DNA from: Euwallacea fornicatus | Lineage: Eukaryota > Arthropoda > Insecta > Coleoptera > Curculionidae | NCBI RefSeq assembly: GCF_040115645.1 | Contig: NC_089550.1 | Span: forward strand, 2,542,001 to 2,606,000 | DNA length: 64,000 bases | Direction: 5' to 3' | Shown: one piece after another, positions 13,507 to 26,625 of the stretch | Numbering within the stretch: position 1 is the first letter of the stretch | How the letters are laid out: each line of letters opens with the position of its first letter | Made by a program: the position numbers and the translations under genes | Notes under the pieces: generated by a model | What the model was told of the DNA's origin: nothing | Seen by the model: the letters and a program-made list of their open reading frames with translations, nothing else | Database searches by the model: none

Positions 13507-13841
13507 TGATTCCTACTTTAAAAATTTGGGTTACTAGAAGTGACAAGAAATCTGATTGAAATGGTGACTTTAAAGTGAAGCCCTTAAGGTAAAAAGGTGC
13601 GTCAAAACGTATCTAATGAAAAACTTCAAGTTTAACTCGCGCTAAAGTCGATGGGGATAAATTTAGAATCACACAGAGAAGCCTCGCAATATCACAAAGA
13701 CGGCGTCGAGCATCTGGACCAGTCTGTTCCAGTCAGTTGTTATTAATCGTTGATCGCAACCGTATTTTTCCAGAAGCATACAGCAGGATTGTTCTTGTTC
13801 GGTCCGAAGAATTAGGGTTTCAATGTAGGGCTGGGATCACC

Positions 13842-16800
13842 ATGCGGTTGAAGGTGATTGTTCGCGTTCGGCCCCTTTCACAGAGGTAAGGTTGAGAGTG
13901 CATGCGAACGGACAATTGTCTTTGATGGAATTAGTAGTGCGAGAGAGAAAAATTTAAGAGAAATTGTGCGATGGAGCAAAATGGAGTTAGGAATAGTTTC
14001 CGGAGCTATAAACGTTTTGGAAATTTTGATTATTTAAAATTAAAACATGTTCATATACATGGCAGCAACCTTGCGACACCCTGTATAACTAATCAATGAC
14101 GAAGTTTTGAAGTTTACAGAGTTATCAATAAGAATAGAAAGTTTACAGTGACAATGAGCAGCTACCTAGTTTTTGAGTTGTAACATTACCAGGTCATTGA
14201 CAATTATCCTTTCTTAACGCAATTTGAATTCTTACCCATTTCTCGTATTTCTACCCCTTATTCTTCAGCCTATAAAAATTGACACTGAACAATAAACGGC
14301 AACAAAGCCCCGTTCTACTGTTTTCCAAATTGTTCATGACGGCAAACGAGATCGCCAAGTACAGAGTTGCAAAACAGATAGAAAAAGGATAATTAATTGG
14401 GAAGCCATGAAGGCACGTGATTGAGGGGATCTCGGGAGGTTTTTGACACGTTGTGGCTGCTCGCTTTACTTTCAAAATTTTTAGTTGAAGTTTTAGTATT
14501 ATTCATAGTTCAGCACTTTATGAAAAATGTGACAACAGTGCATTGGAAAATGCCAGATTTTTGAGGGATAATGACTCTTGGTATTTGGGACATTAATTGA
14601 AAGAAAAAAGAGCACCGCTACGTTGCCAATTTCGACATTAAACTATGAATTCCTCATGGTATCCGTAACACAGATCATTTATTTTCCATTGGAAATATAA
14701 TGTCTCAGTTAATACTAAAGTTAGTCTTAACGTGCTCGCAATGCTATGACCGATTTTTGTGAAAGAAAAGTTGACTGTGACCGAAAAACGGTTATTCTTG
14801 TGGGTTCGTGGTGCAAATTTGTTATGCGTTAAATTTTCAGAGAAATGACAATTTTTTTCTGAAGATCTTATTAACTCTCGTTGACAATAAGAAATAATTG
14901 CGACGTTGCCACCTTGTGTCACCGAAACGTAGGAAATTTCAAAAAGTTGTTTAGAGTGATTGTCAATAAAATTTCCACTCAGCAATTTTTATGAAACCCG
15001 TGAGTTGACCAGGAACGTGTCGTCAAGCAATTTTCATGTACGGCACACAATAAGTTATCAAGACCCTTGTTGCCGCATTGTGAGGACTGATTGTGGATTT
15101 AGGGAATTTTCATGAAATTTATTACCCCTTTAATAAAATTACATTTTCTCCACACCTGACGACCAATTAAAGAGTAAACGTGATGAAAAGACAGTTTCTA
15201 ACGAATTATTACTACTTGACGATACGTAGTTCGTTCCGAAAAGTGCGTCGTCGTTGGCGGGACATAATATCAGTTCGTTAGCCGCGAAGAGCGGATGTGG
15301 AAAATGTAAAGGAAAATAGAGGAAAGGAAATATTTCAAAGCGGATGCTTTATTAAATTTAGAGGTACGTGAGGTAGGTGCGTCTGCATGTTTGTACCGGG
15401 GGTATTTGAACTCACCCAGACGGTCTCAGTGCAACTAGAAATGTTTGTTGGTCCCCACAGTGAAACTTGGTGCCTAATTAAAGCCATTTTTCATTTGATC
15501 CCCCAATATGGACCACTTATCATAATACAGTGTTCTATTTTTGAGGCAATTAAACGGGAAGTTAAATAAAAAGGAAACAAAAAATACGGGAATGTTGTAG
15601 GGAGGGGGAGAGGGCGGTGTTGGGCTAATTTTAGATGAGGGGTCGTAACTTTTTACCTTAAACTAAGATCCGAAATATGAGTTATTGGATATTATTTAGA
15701 CTCGAAACATGAAAATGGTCTCTTACATCAATCGCTGCCAAGAAAAACATATTATATACCTTAATATAGAAAAGATAAGCAATACAGTTTTTCCAGACAA
15801 CCTTTTTGCAGTGTCAATGCACTCTCATACACTAATGTGCTACCTGCAGTAATTATAGCATTTTATTTTCTGGAAAACTTCACTCAGTAAAAAGGCAATA
15901 AATCTTCCATAGCGATGACATTTTTAGGAAAACGTCGTCATTGATCTGCTTCGGTTGCAACACATCAAACAGGGTCATTAAATCACCAGTTTGGCTATTA
16001 GAATGGTTTTCCAGAACGTTGTTTCTGTTAAGTGGATCCGCACTATGAAGCTTTTGATCGGTTTAATAGGAACAAATATCCTTTGAGACGACGAAAGGAA
16101 AATAAAGTGAGCGACACTCAAGGTGTCCACATCTTGCCTCCACATGGCTATTATCGCTTTAGTATCTGTACAAGATATGAATGGTTCTCTGTAAAGATTG
16201 AATTTCCTGTCATTTCAGGGAGAAGCAGAGTGGTGGTCAACACGTGGTGTCCGTGGAAAATGGCAGTAATATTGCAGTGACAAATGTAAAGGTAAGTAGG
16301 TCAAACGCACTCCCTTGCCACGAACCAAATATACAGAGAGGCAAATTTAAAAAAGTATTATTTGATTTTAGTAAAAATCATCATTTAGAAAATCTACAGA
16401 AACCTTTGAAAACGTTCTTATGATGCCATGATAAACAACTAACGAAAAACACCCTAAAAAAATTCATTTCAATTCATTAACTGAGATACATACAAAAATT
16501 TAATTGTTAAACAAAAATTGCTGTCTGATGTACTACAAAATAAACATTTCCTCTTACTGCTCGACATTTTTTGGGTCCTCTCATGATGTCAAACAGGTTT
16601 AAATCACGTTCACTCGTTGTGTTACACAGAAAATTTTACATTGTTTAAAAGCCGCATGAGAACCTTTTTAAAAAATGTATTAATATCCCACAAAGACCTA
16701 TGAATACAAATTCAGTGCATTGAGGCTTCAAAACTCATGATGAACGACTCTTGGCTAAAGAGCATTAAATGGCAAATTTAAATCTTGGCAAATCTATGCG

Positions 16801-19800
16801 ATAAATCAGCGACTTGACGATTTTCTTTTGATCTAAATCTGTAGTCGGTACCGTGCAACAAAATCGTGTCCGTCGACATACATATCTGACGTGTGTTACA
16901 CCGATGAACTTCTGAACTGGTTTATAGGTAGATATCAATAATTTACAGTGTGGCAATTTGAAAACTTACAATGCCAGATCTGAATAACGAAAAAAGGTAT
17001 CACAAATCCGTTGAAATGGTTTTTGCAATGTAGAGAGGGGTCCCGAATGATGTATTAACTTAGCCCCCTTTAACACGCTTTTGGGAGATTTTTTACCTTT
17101 TTGTTTTTCCTCAGATCACCGTATTTTCAAATTGACACCCTGTACGTTAAACATTTTCTTTAGCATATTTTGAAACATTCCAAAACAGCAAACCGCCGTA
17201 ACCAGTCCTGAGCGCACGCCAATTCACAAATTGCCGTAACTATTTTTTCTCTACCTAATGCGGCGTCCTAATTTTCTTCTTTAGCCCAGAGTGCGAGGAA
17301 GTAAAAGTAGTTGGTAAATAGAAGAAATAAACTAAGCTGAAAGCATCGAGTTTCCCACCCAGACCTACATAAACTCATCCTAAAAATGCAACATTCGTTC
17401 TATTTTCAATGAAATATGTAGTGTCTGCGTTGGAAGTGAAGAAATAATCCGCTAAGGTTAACCCATTGAAAAAAATGGCGAAGTGTTCCCATTTATAATT
17501 AGGTGTTTACATGATGCTTGAAGCCCCCTATTTATAATTAGATGGCGCATCCATGACTGTATCCCAAGTAAAATTAGTAACGTCAATTGATTACACTAAC
17601 AGGTTGGAGCACGAGTGAGTCACTTTTTTGTTTATTAGCTGTTTAACTAAGAAAAAAAGGCCTTTTTGGAGGACAAGGACTGAATTATCTAGCGGGATGT
17701 TCCAGTAAATCCAAAATATATAAGCGTATATCGTGGGTCCAACATCTCGTTCCCTTAGAAATGTGCTCCTGGAAAATTACCAGCCCTAGCATTTAAGTCT
17801 TTTAGGACCTTAAAAAGCAGCAAACAAAAAATATGATTAATGGCAATTATGCAAAAACTCGTTTATTATTATCATCCATGTTATTTTATACAAACAATAT
17901 TCATGTCACCCAATTTCAACCCATAGCGACATCATGTTAAAATCATATAGGCACGGAGATTTCAAATTCAAAGCCAGACTCTGCTGTGATTGGCCAGATT
18001 CCAATTTCCATGGCGCCTTACGTCCTTTCCGTTTCCTGCTTCTGCATTCATTTGTTTGGTAAACATGGCGGAAGTCGAAATTCTTGTGTCAAATTGAAAA
18101 GTTTCAAGCGTTGGTATTCTGGTTTATTTTATTGTAAAAGTCTTCATTTTGATCACAAAAAGTTATTTTTTTTGTGTATAGCTCATTGTGTGTAATTCTT
18201 TACGTAAATAACTTATTTTTGTCGATTTAAAAACGCGCGTTTAGATTTATCGTCAATGGCGGTCTCTATGAGCCCACTATTAACAAAAATTAAGTTTGTG
18301 TAGTCTTATTGCACATTTTTACCTAAGGTGAGTAGAATTTTATGTATTTAACAGCCATTTTTATAAAGTTAATTAATAATAGATAATTAAGAGAAAAAAA
18401 GAAAATGAAAAAATTCAGTGTTTCAAAAAATAATGATTTCTTCAATCCATTACTAATTTACTTCAATTCGTGCTTTAATTCGTGCTTACATTAACTCTGA
18501 CGTCACTCATGTCTCAAATTAAGGATGATCCAGTCGTTGACCGTTGAGATCTCGGGAACTAAAACGAATAGAAATTTGAAGTATTTCTTGTTTCAAACAC
18601 AATAAGTTTTTGTTTTTTTTAATAGTAAGTTTAATATAATCAACTACACAAATACTAAAACAATTTATAAAAATTGGGCTAAATAGAGATGAGTGAATGG
18701 ATTTTCAAATGAAGCGATAATCGTTGATTTTATGAGCCGAGAACATACTGTCATGACGCGTGTAATCAATGCTCAATTTAGTTATTTTTTTTAGGTCCCC
18801 GAACAACATGCAGGAGATAGTAGGGAAAGGGTGCGCAGATTTGCCTTTGACTACTGCCTTTCGGAGGACGCGAATCAAGACCAAGTAAGCTAATTGTTAA
18901 CACACTGCATTTGATAAATTTGGCGATTACAAAACTGTCATTCTATTGTCATTTGGTGATCCTGATAAATATCTCGAAACATAATTTTTCCAATCCAGTC
19001 CAATTACTGGCTAAAATTAGAACTTAATTAGGACTGAGGCTTACATTTTTACACGTTTTAATACGTAATAATAATTCTTAGATTTCACATTTAGTGCGTT
19101 TCAAAAACAGTTAAGGAGTAGTTTAATTTACCTGCCAAAGTTTACACAAACTATCGACGGAAATAAGCATCATTACCCAATATTCCCATTGCCAATAATA
19201 CATAAACCATTTAACTAGGCCGTTGAAAATTTTAGGTTTTTGAAACGGTAGAAGAGATCGTTGGCACCTCGTTGAGAAATCGCAACCACTCCTGTGTTTT
19301 AGCCTATGGGCAGACATCATCAGGAAAGACGCATACTATGATGGGGTTCCCGCATGACCCAGGGTTGACGCCGCGCTTGTGCCGCCACATCTTTAAGTAT
19401 TTCGAAGATGGCGCTTTGAGCATCGAAGACATGAAGGTGTCTGTGAGGTAAGAAACTTTGAATTGGGGTCAGAAGAACCTTTCTTGTTACATGTCTGTTG
19501 TATACGATATGTAATACAATTGTTGGTTTGTATGGGAATGGTGTCAAGAAAAAAACATTTATTACTTCACAATGCATATATTCTACATATTTAAAGATTG
19601 TAACAGATGCTTACCAAAAATTTAATTTAACAGTAAATGTATCACTATTTGGTGGCTTTGAAAAGACATGAATTTTCAATTCCAAGTTTCAAATATTTAG
19701 CTTAGAGCCGTTTTAAAAACTCATCGTAGAAACAAACCGCACCTTAGTTTCATTAGAATAGATTGACTTGTGAAATAAATCGCCTTCAAACTAATAAATG

Positions 19801-22800
19801 GTGATGGGAAAAAGTTGGAATTCGTGTGAAAACCGATGGAATTGTGTTCAGTTTCAAATCGGATTGCCCCGCGGTAAAGTGTGTTTTCCGTTATTACGTT
19901 CCGTGCTCGTTGCGAGCATTTCAAACTTGCAAGACACGCGATTAGTTTCCGATTTCGTTACCATATTTGATAGTTTCGATAAAAGAGTAGAAGAGGATTG
20001 TGTGTGAGTGTGTGGAGGTATCAAATATGTTGATCATAACCGAAAAACCAAATATTTTGATTCTACAATTTTTACTTCCAGTTAACATGACGTGTAAAAT
20101 GTGAATTTTGTATATCCAGAGTAAGTCTCGGTAGGTTTTCGTAGCCAAAAAACGGGGCAAACAGGTTTACAGTTGTTGAGGGAACCCTTAAATTCAATCT
20201 TCAATCTTTATTCCAAGGCGCCCAGATCTTAAGGAAAGCTTCAACTTGACTGTTTTATTGTCTACATCTCGGGAATTTAAATAACAATTTAGCCTTAACG
20301 AGAGTTTGAAAATTAACGACAATTATTGTTAAAAATAACCCTGTATGTAAAGAAATGCTTGTTTTGAGTAAGTTTTTTTAATTTATTTTCAGTTACTTAG
20401 AAATTTATAACGAGAAGGTCGCTGATCTATTAACCGATAGCGAAAAGAAAGGTCAAGAAAGGCCATTAAGGGTGCGGGAGCATCCAAAAAGAGGTCCCTA
20501 TGTTGAAGGTATGGATTTTTAATACCTTACTAAGTGTATTATAAACATGACAATAGTTTTAAATTATTGATATGAACAAAGATGATGGATTAAACCAATT
20601 TTAACTTCTAACGATAGGCACCTATCGCATCCGATTTTTAGCTAATTAACTGATTCTTACAACACTTCGAGAACAACCGTTTCCTACAAAATATATTGTG
20701 TATTTAGAGGTAGATCGCACAAAATTATTCAAAACAGTGACACGCATTGTATTTCACCAAAAATGACATCAAACAAAAATGATCATTTTAGTAATTAAAA
20801 GGTAGTCCAAAGGAGAACTTTGACTTTTTAGTCTGTTTTTTTTTATTTATGGACATCTTATGCATAAATTAGGACTTATTTTATTTTAATTAAATCTTTA
20901 GATATTGTCTTAATTTCTTGATATTTTGGTGAATACAGTAGTACTTTTTGTGTTAACTTTAATGTTCACAGTGTATTGAAATGTCTTAACAATAACAATA
21001 ATAATGTGTGAATATGCCCTATCGCCCCACCCCCCTTTTTGAAGTATACATCTTTCGTGTATATTTTATAGAGAATTTGTTGTAACCCTTAGTGATGCTT
21101 ATGCTTAAGCATCAACACTAATATATAAAGGATGTCTCAAGTTAGCAAGTCATTGTATCTTTCTGCTTTCTGCTTTATGCTGGAATTTTCGTAAAAAGCA
21201 ACATATATGTGTGTACGGAAATAGTTCGCTGTAATTTAATGCAGCAAATATTTTGCTTTAACTCAAACCTGGTTTTTTGACAAATTTAACATTTCCGGGT
21301 TAATCGGAAGTGATATAAAAAAAAATACACTTTCCAATGAAATTACATTGGTATCCTCAGGTCTCTCTCAACACCTCGTAACCACTGACACAGAGCTACT
21401 CGAGCGTCTCGAAGTGGGAACCAATAGACGCCGCGTGGGATTCACCGCCACTAACCCTCGATCTAGTAGAAGTCACTCCGTCTTCTCTGTATCTAGCGAC
21501 GACGGAGTCAAGCTCCATCTTGTGGATTTGGCCGGCAATGAACGGGCAGGAAGTCGTGGATACGGTCCGAATCGGTTCCGAGAGGGCGCCAATATCAACA
21601 AGAGTCTAGTGGCTTTGGGCAACGTTATTTCGACTCTAGGTAAGTGCAGCAAGTAGTTAAAAATTTCGTATTTGAAGTGAAAAGGGGAGTAAAAAAATTA
21701 TTTAGTGCACAGCCTACTATATTGTCTTAATTTCTTTCGTTAAATATTTCTGAATTAGATTTCATGGCACTAAAAGACTTTCAAACATTTGACAACTAAA
21801 ATTTCACAATTAAAACAAGTTTAGCTTGAAATCGTATACGGTAGTCATTATTACCAACAAAATAATGAATTGAGGCATCCGTATTAGGAAAAACACAGTA
21901 CGCCTATTTGGTAATTTACTCCAAGACAAATGCGTTATTTTAAATGGTCATTACGCATTATTCAAAACTAAGAATTATGTTAGTATAACCTACATTCAAA
22001 AATATTTTTAACCGGAAGACACTACATTCGACTGTCAAGGAATTCTTTTCTTGAGGTATTTTTTCTTTTTCGTACCAGTGGCAGCGCTTAGTTTATTATA
22101 CCTGCCAAAGGTGGCATGTTCATCGGTATAATAAAAGCAATAATTTCAGTAGAAAATAGCTGCGAAAATGGTTGATTTTGGCTGTATGTTGAGCAAGAAG
22201 TTCGCAAAATGCATTCGAAAATTGAAAATAAACGTGCGTGTCGCCCCTGAAGTGTTGCCCGACAAATCCAGGCGTATTATTTCTGGAGTGAATTTTTAGA
22301 TCTAAATATCTCGTCGTCGGCTCGTCCAGACTCTTAAAACTTCTTCATTTCAGATGCAACTTCTAGGCTTGTTGCATAGTTTTCGGTTCAATTTTTCGGT
22401 GCTGGGGATTCTAATTTTGCTTCTGTAAGTGTCTTTAATTGTTCTGCTCATATGTTTCCTTATTTAACTTCTTAATTTTTTTTATTTAAATTATAGATGT
22501 ATTATTCATTTTACTATGTAAAGTTTCATAAATTTTCTTTATAGCGATTAACCCTACATCTAACATGGGTCCATGCATATGAAGGTGTAAAAATTTAACA
22601 GTTTTTAAGTTAAGGCGTAAAGTAGATAAACTAAATTGGTATAGATGATTCGAAAATTAAAAAGTGGGAATTTTTTAGACAAGCAAGGCAACTAAAAATT
22701 GACAACCCTTCTAAACGCCTACTATAAAGATCTAATTTTTTTCCAGAACTCTTACTATGTCTTGTCAATATTTGTGCATAAAAACCACTGGCGTAGATTT

Positions 22801-25800
22801 TTTTATTTAAAGTTAGGAACTTCTATACTTCGAAAAATTACAAAAAAAGATCTGATTCGACGCTCTAACAATTATTACAACATTTTTTTTTCTTCACTGG
22901 AAGCCTACGAAACATCATAAATGTAGAATGTGCAATGTGCTGTGAATGTGCAAATGGATCTCTCTATAATTTAGCATTTTATTTCTCAAGTAGGATTTTC
23001 TTAAAACTTATAATTCCAATAATTTAAAAATTTGACACTGTTACTGGAAGCTTATTAAATATATCTCTATTTTTCTTAGAATTATCCTTATGGCACTAAA
23101 TATTTTTAGATTAATTTCATTGATACAGATCTTTATTTCAACTTAATTGCCAAAACAAAAACGAAAAATCTCTATTTTCAGCGGACTATTCAAAAGGGTT
23201 TGTCCACGCAAGAAGCAAATTTGTCCCTTACCGGGACTCGGTCCTCACATGGCTTCTCAAGGACACCCTCCAGGGAAACTCCAATACTGTAATGGTTGCC
23301 AGTAAGTTCCGATTTAAGATCTCCAGTCAACTTTCGAAGAAAATCGGCCTATAAATGTTTAGCAACATCGGCTTCTAAAGAAGCCCATATTGCGTGCAGG
23401 CTGTACATTTACGCCGCTTTGGCAGCTCGCCAACGTATTATAAAAGTGGCGTAGATATCTTCTTCGAATTGCCTAACGTACGGCGTGCGTGTTAATGATG
23501 TAATTAATATAATGATTTTGAATATTTCAGCGGTTTCACCGTCCAGCCAGTGCTACAGTGAGACTGTCAATACCCTGCGATTCGGACAGCGTGCGAAACT
23601 CATCGTTTATAAACCAATAATCGTGGAAGACTCCAAAGAGCGTACCATTCGGAAGTTGAGAGCTGAAATTGCCCAGCTTAGAGATCTTTTAATGCTCTCC
23701 TCGTTGCCCCGTCAAGTAATACTTTTCAACCTTTTCATTTCCTTAAAATATTTTTAATAATGTTTTAGAGAGAATTTGAAAATCCTCAAGAAGATTTCCA
23801 AGTATTGGTCTCAAAATCAGATACTTTAGTTCCCATAATGAACGTGGTAACTTCTCAGAAGACCAAGAAAGTTGATCGTTCCTATAGCATCGACACTGAC
23901 AACAAAAGCTTCAGCTCGCAAGAATCCTTGCAGTCACCGAAACATGGAACCTCTTCTTCGACAAGTTCCGCTAGAAGAATGTCGAGCGGTAGTTCTGGGC
24001 CTCCCTCGGTGCAGCCCAAGCAAACAGCTTTATCTTTGAAGCGCCAGAGCCTCAACCGAAGTTCCCCTCTGTTAAAGACTATAACCCAAAAAAAACTGAT
24101 GCCTGAAAAACATTTCGCGGATCGAGGCGTAGTTACTGAGTTGTCGGGAGTTAAAAAATCGGAGCGTAAACAGGCGCAGAACACCTCAAATGGTAAACCG
24201 AGAGCGCAGATTGTAGCTGCAGTCACCAGTCGCCTGTACAATAAAGTGAAAAAGCAGGATATCGGGACTTCCACTGAGAATCTGCCTGTGGCCAAGGAGT
24301 TGTCAATTTGCAGCAATGCCAGAAGTAGACTGAGGGAACTAACGCAGAAGGCTTTGAAAGCTCACAGAAGCAGAAATGTGGAGACCCAGACTGAACTCTT
24401 TCCAGTTTTGCGCGTCAAGGAAGCAGCGACTGATTGCTCGGACTTGAAAGTGGACGTTTGCGAAGTGAAAGATGTTACTACTTCTATGGAGAGCTGCGGG
24501 AAAGATGTTGCAATCGAATGCACTTTATTGAATCAGTTCATAGAGGGCACTGTTAGGGACATTTTAGTGGTTACTCGAAGCTGTGGAATTCAGACGGTTT
24601 CATCTGAGGATAAAATGTCATTTACCAAATATTTGCTCGCCGACAAAAATTCGATTTTCACGGAGGCGGTCAACATCAACATTTCGCACAACTACTCCAG
24701 CAGCAACCAATCAGAGGATAGTCTGGAAGGTCTCGTGTCCTTCCCCACCCCGGATTTGATTAGCAATCACAACTCATTAGAGCCTTGTCAAGAGAAAGTG
24801 GCCGACATTGCACAGGTAAATTTTGAAACTGCAAATTATATACCTGCAGAAGAAGTATGCGCCAATACCGCCAAAGTTTTGACGGTGCCTCAGCATAGAG
24901 AAAAAATAAACAACGTGGAAGTGCTAACTGCACAAGCCCCGCAAAGTTTTATTCAAGAAAGCAAGGATACATGCAAATCTCTTCCAGACTTCTGCCCCAG
25001 TTTCGCTAAAGCAAAGTCATCTAGACAGGCAGAAAATTACAGTAGAAGCCGCGCATTTAACACTCAAACCCACTTGGATCATGTACGAAATAGCAGCAGC
25101 AGAAGCAGCAGCAGCAGTAGCTCTTTATCTCTGAGCAACGTCCCCGATTCTCTAGACTACCACCTGGCCAATCAGAAAAGAGTACAATTCTCCCGAAAAA
25201 CGTCACAAAAAAGCGACCGCCTCATGAATGCCATGAAAGATTTTCTTCAGGAGGCCAAGCTGCTCATAGCAAATTTAAGCCGCGCAGGTGCCAATCACTG
25301 TCAACAGCCCCATCTGGACGATTTTGATATACAAGTGACGTTGAACGACGTCTCAGGCTTGGACAATTTGCCACGTAAGCGTAAAAAGAAGCTGAAATCC
25401 ACTCAAACGTGCCCTATGACTACATCCTCATCCTCTCAAACCTCGCTATTTGGGGACGCACCATTAAACCAATACGAAGCCCTGCTAGAGGACTCCTGTA
25501 AAAGGCTAGAAGAGAAAATCAGCAAACCGCCACGCTCCTGGCAAATCAGTATCGCTTCTGAAGATTTTGAAGATGAACTGCTTTTTGAGAAGCCCAGGTA
25601 CAATCCTTGGGACTTGAGCAATGTGGAGGTGGAGGATTCCAGTTTGGAGAGCCAGCCGGTGACGTTTTCGGACTATGGGAGCTTGCCACGGAAGACGCAC
25701 AAAAGACAAAGAACGCCCACATGCAGCCCGAGTGCATTTTTGAAGCAACTAACTCAGATGAGGAGGCAGATAATTGAAAATTCAAGAGAGGAGTTGATGG

Positions 25801-25820
25801 TGCAAAGTTGCAGCAAATAA
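13842..25820 (+). CDS. Kinesin-3-type motor, KIF16/STARD9-like, with FHA-less tail
   Basis: Nine exons sum to 3171 nt (1056 aa): 13842-13885, 16219-16291, 18795-18884, 19236-19447, 20393-20508, 21361-21639, 23182-23301, 23531-23715, 23769-25820. The motor domain (residues 1 to about 350) begins MRLKVIVRVRPL and contains the P-loop GQTSSGKT (exon 4), switch I as NPRSSRSH, switch II as DLAGNER (usual DLAGSER), and VPYRDSVLTWLLKD in exon 7. LRVREHP and GPYVEGLSQHLVT are typical of the KIF16B/STARD9 branch. After a short neck helix (KLRAEIAQLRDLL) the tail is Ser-rich and basic with no FHA, PX or START domain visible, and ends at 25820. It contains several TQT-type motifs that look like dynein light chain LC8 sites (24378-24401, 25059-25076, 25395-25409). 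Role inferred: microtubule transport, cargo unknown. Introns 1 and 2 are over 2 kb, unlike most genes here. Confidence 0.9.
13886..16218 (+). other. Kinesin intron 1
   Basis: AT-rich intron. One ACACCCTGTATAA terminus-like motif near 14078-14090 resembles the ends of mariner-type elements but I could not pair it. No gene seen. Confidence 0.5.
16292..18794 (+). other. Kinesin intron 2
   Basis: Long intron. It contains another unpaired ACACCCTGTACG motif near 17147-17158, and a short GC-richer island near 17980-18330 with an inverted CCAAT box (GATTGG, 17988-17993), two ATGGCGG motifs and a good unused donor AAG|GTGAGT at 18328. That island could be an internal promoter with an alternative 5' exon. 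Confidence 0.35.
21640..23181 (+). other. Kinesin intron 6
   Basis: Long AT-rich intron between the switch II exon and the exon encoding VPYRDSVLTW. Nothing coding recognised. Confidence 0.5.
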
Positions 25821-25932
25821 AAAAAGATGTTGCGGCATTAGTTTAAAGGTAAGGTTTTTTAATTAATATCGAACAAGAATATTTTAATATATTGCAACTG
25901 CAAATTTATTTAATTGAGTGTATAATCAGACA

Positions 25933-25938
25933 AATAAA
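25933..25938 (+). promoter_or_regulatory. Candidate poly(A) signal of the kinesin gene
   Basis: AATAAA about 113 nt after the kinesin stop codon, in an AT-rich 3' flank. Confidence 0.4.
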
Positions 25939-26625
25939 AATTATTATTATATTGTAATTTAATGGAAGTTTAGGGTAAATATAGTTACGTTGATTCTGAA
26001 ACTCAACGTGATTTAAATGAGATTTGGATGTAACTGTTTAAGTCAGGGACAACTTTTCAGATCCCCCATCTCTGACCAATCAAAACCACCGCGGAATGAA
26101 TAAATACACATAACATAGTCTAAAATTATCATTCACCATTTTGTCAGAAATATGTTAAAGTCTATTATTTAAGTCAGTCAATTATGGTTAATCGGTGGTA
26201 ACTTGTACTTAATTATTCTTATACAAAAAACTCTCATAGAACTTAAATAGTTACAGAAGTTAATGGTACATTTAGTAAGTTAGCACATGCAGGAATTTTG
26301 CATTTAGAATTATAAATGTGTCAACTCTATAGATCTACATAAATTCTTAGCAAATGTGAAAAAAATTACCTAGTTTTATGCATTTTTATGTAATTTATAA
26401 GAAAATAAAGACTTTGCCAGTGGATTTTGGGTTATGTGCAGCTGTTCGTCATGTTCCCCCTAACCTGTAGATGTAACAGCGCTTGCCATGCCACATACCA
26501 TGTTGCCTACTCCAATTAATAATAAAATATCGTAAGCACTAATCACCACTTTTTACAACAGAAGGGAAAAAAGGGAGTTTTTAAATCAACTCAAATCCAT
26601 TTTTAAAAACACGTTATAATATAAT

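Noticed and set aside
14638..14985. 115-codon minus ORF in kinesin intron 1
   Set aside because: AT-rich chance ORF with no domain and no splice partners.
25092..25130. Ser codon run in the kinesin tail as a microsatellite
   Set aside because: The codons are mixed AGC/AGT/TCT with Arg interruptions; it is a coding low-complexity segment rather than a pure repeat.
23882..25785. Minus-strand ORFs opposite the kinesin tail exon
   Set aside because: Shadows of a long sense ORF; no splice or family support.
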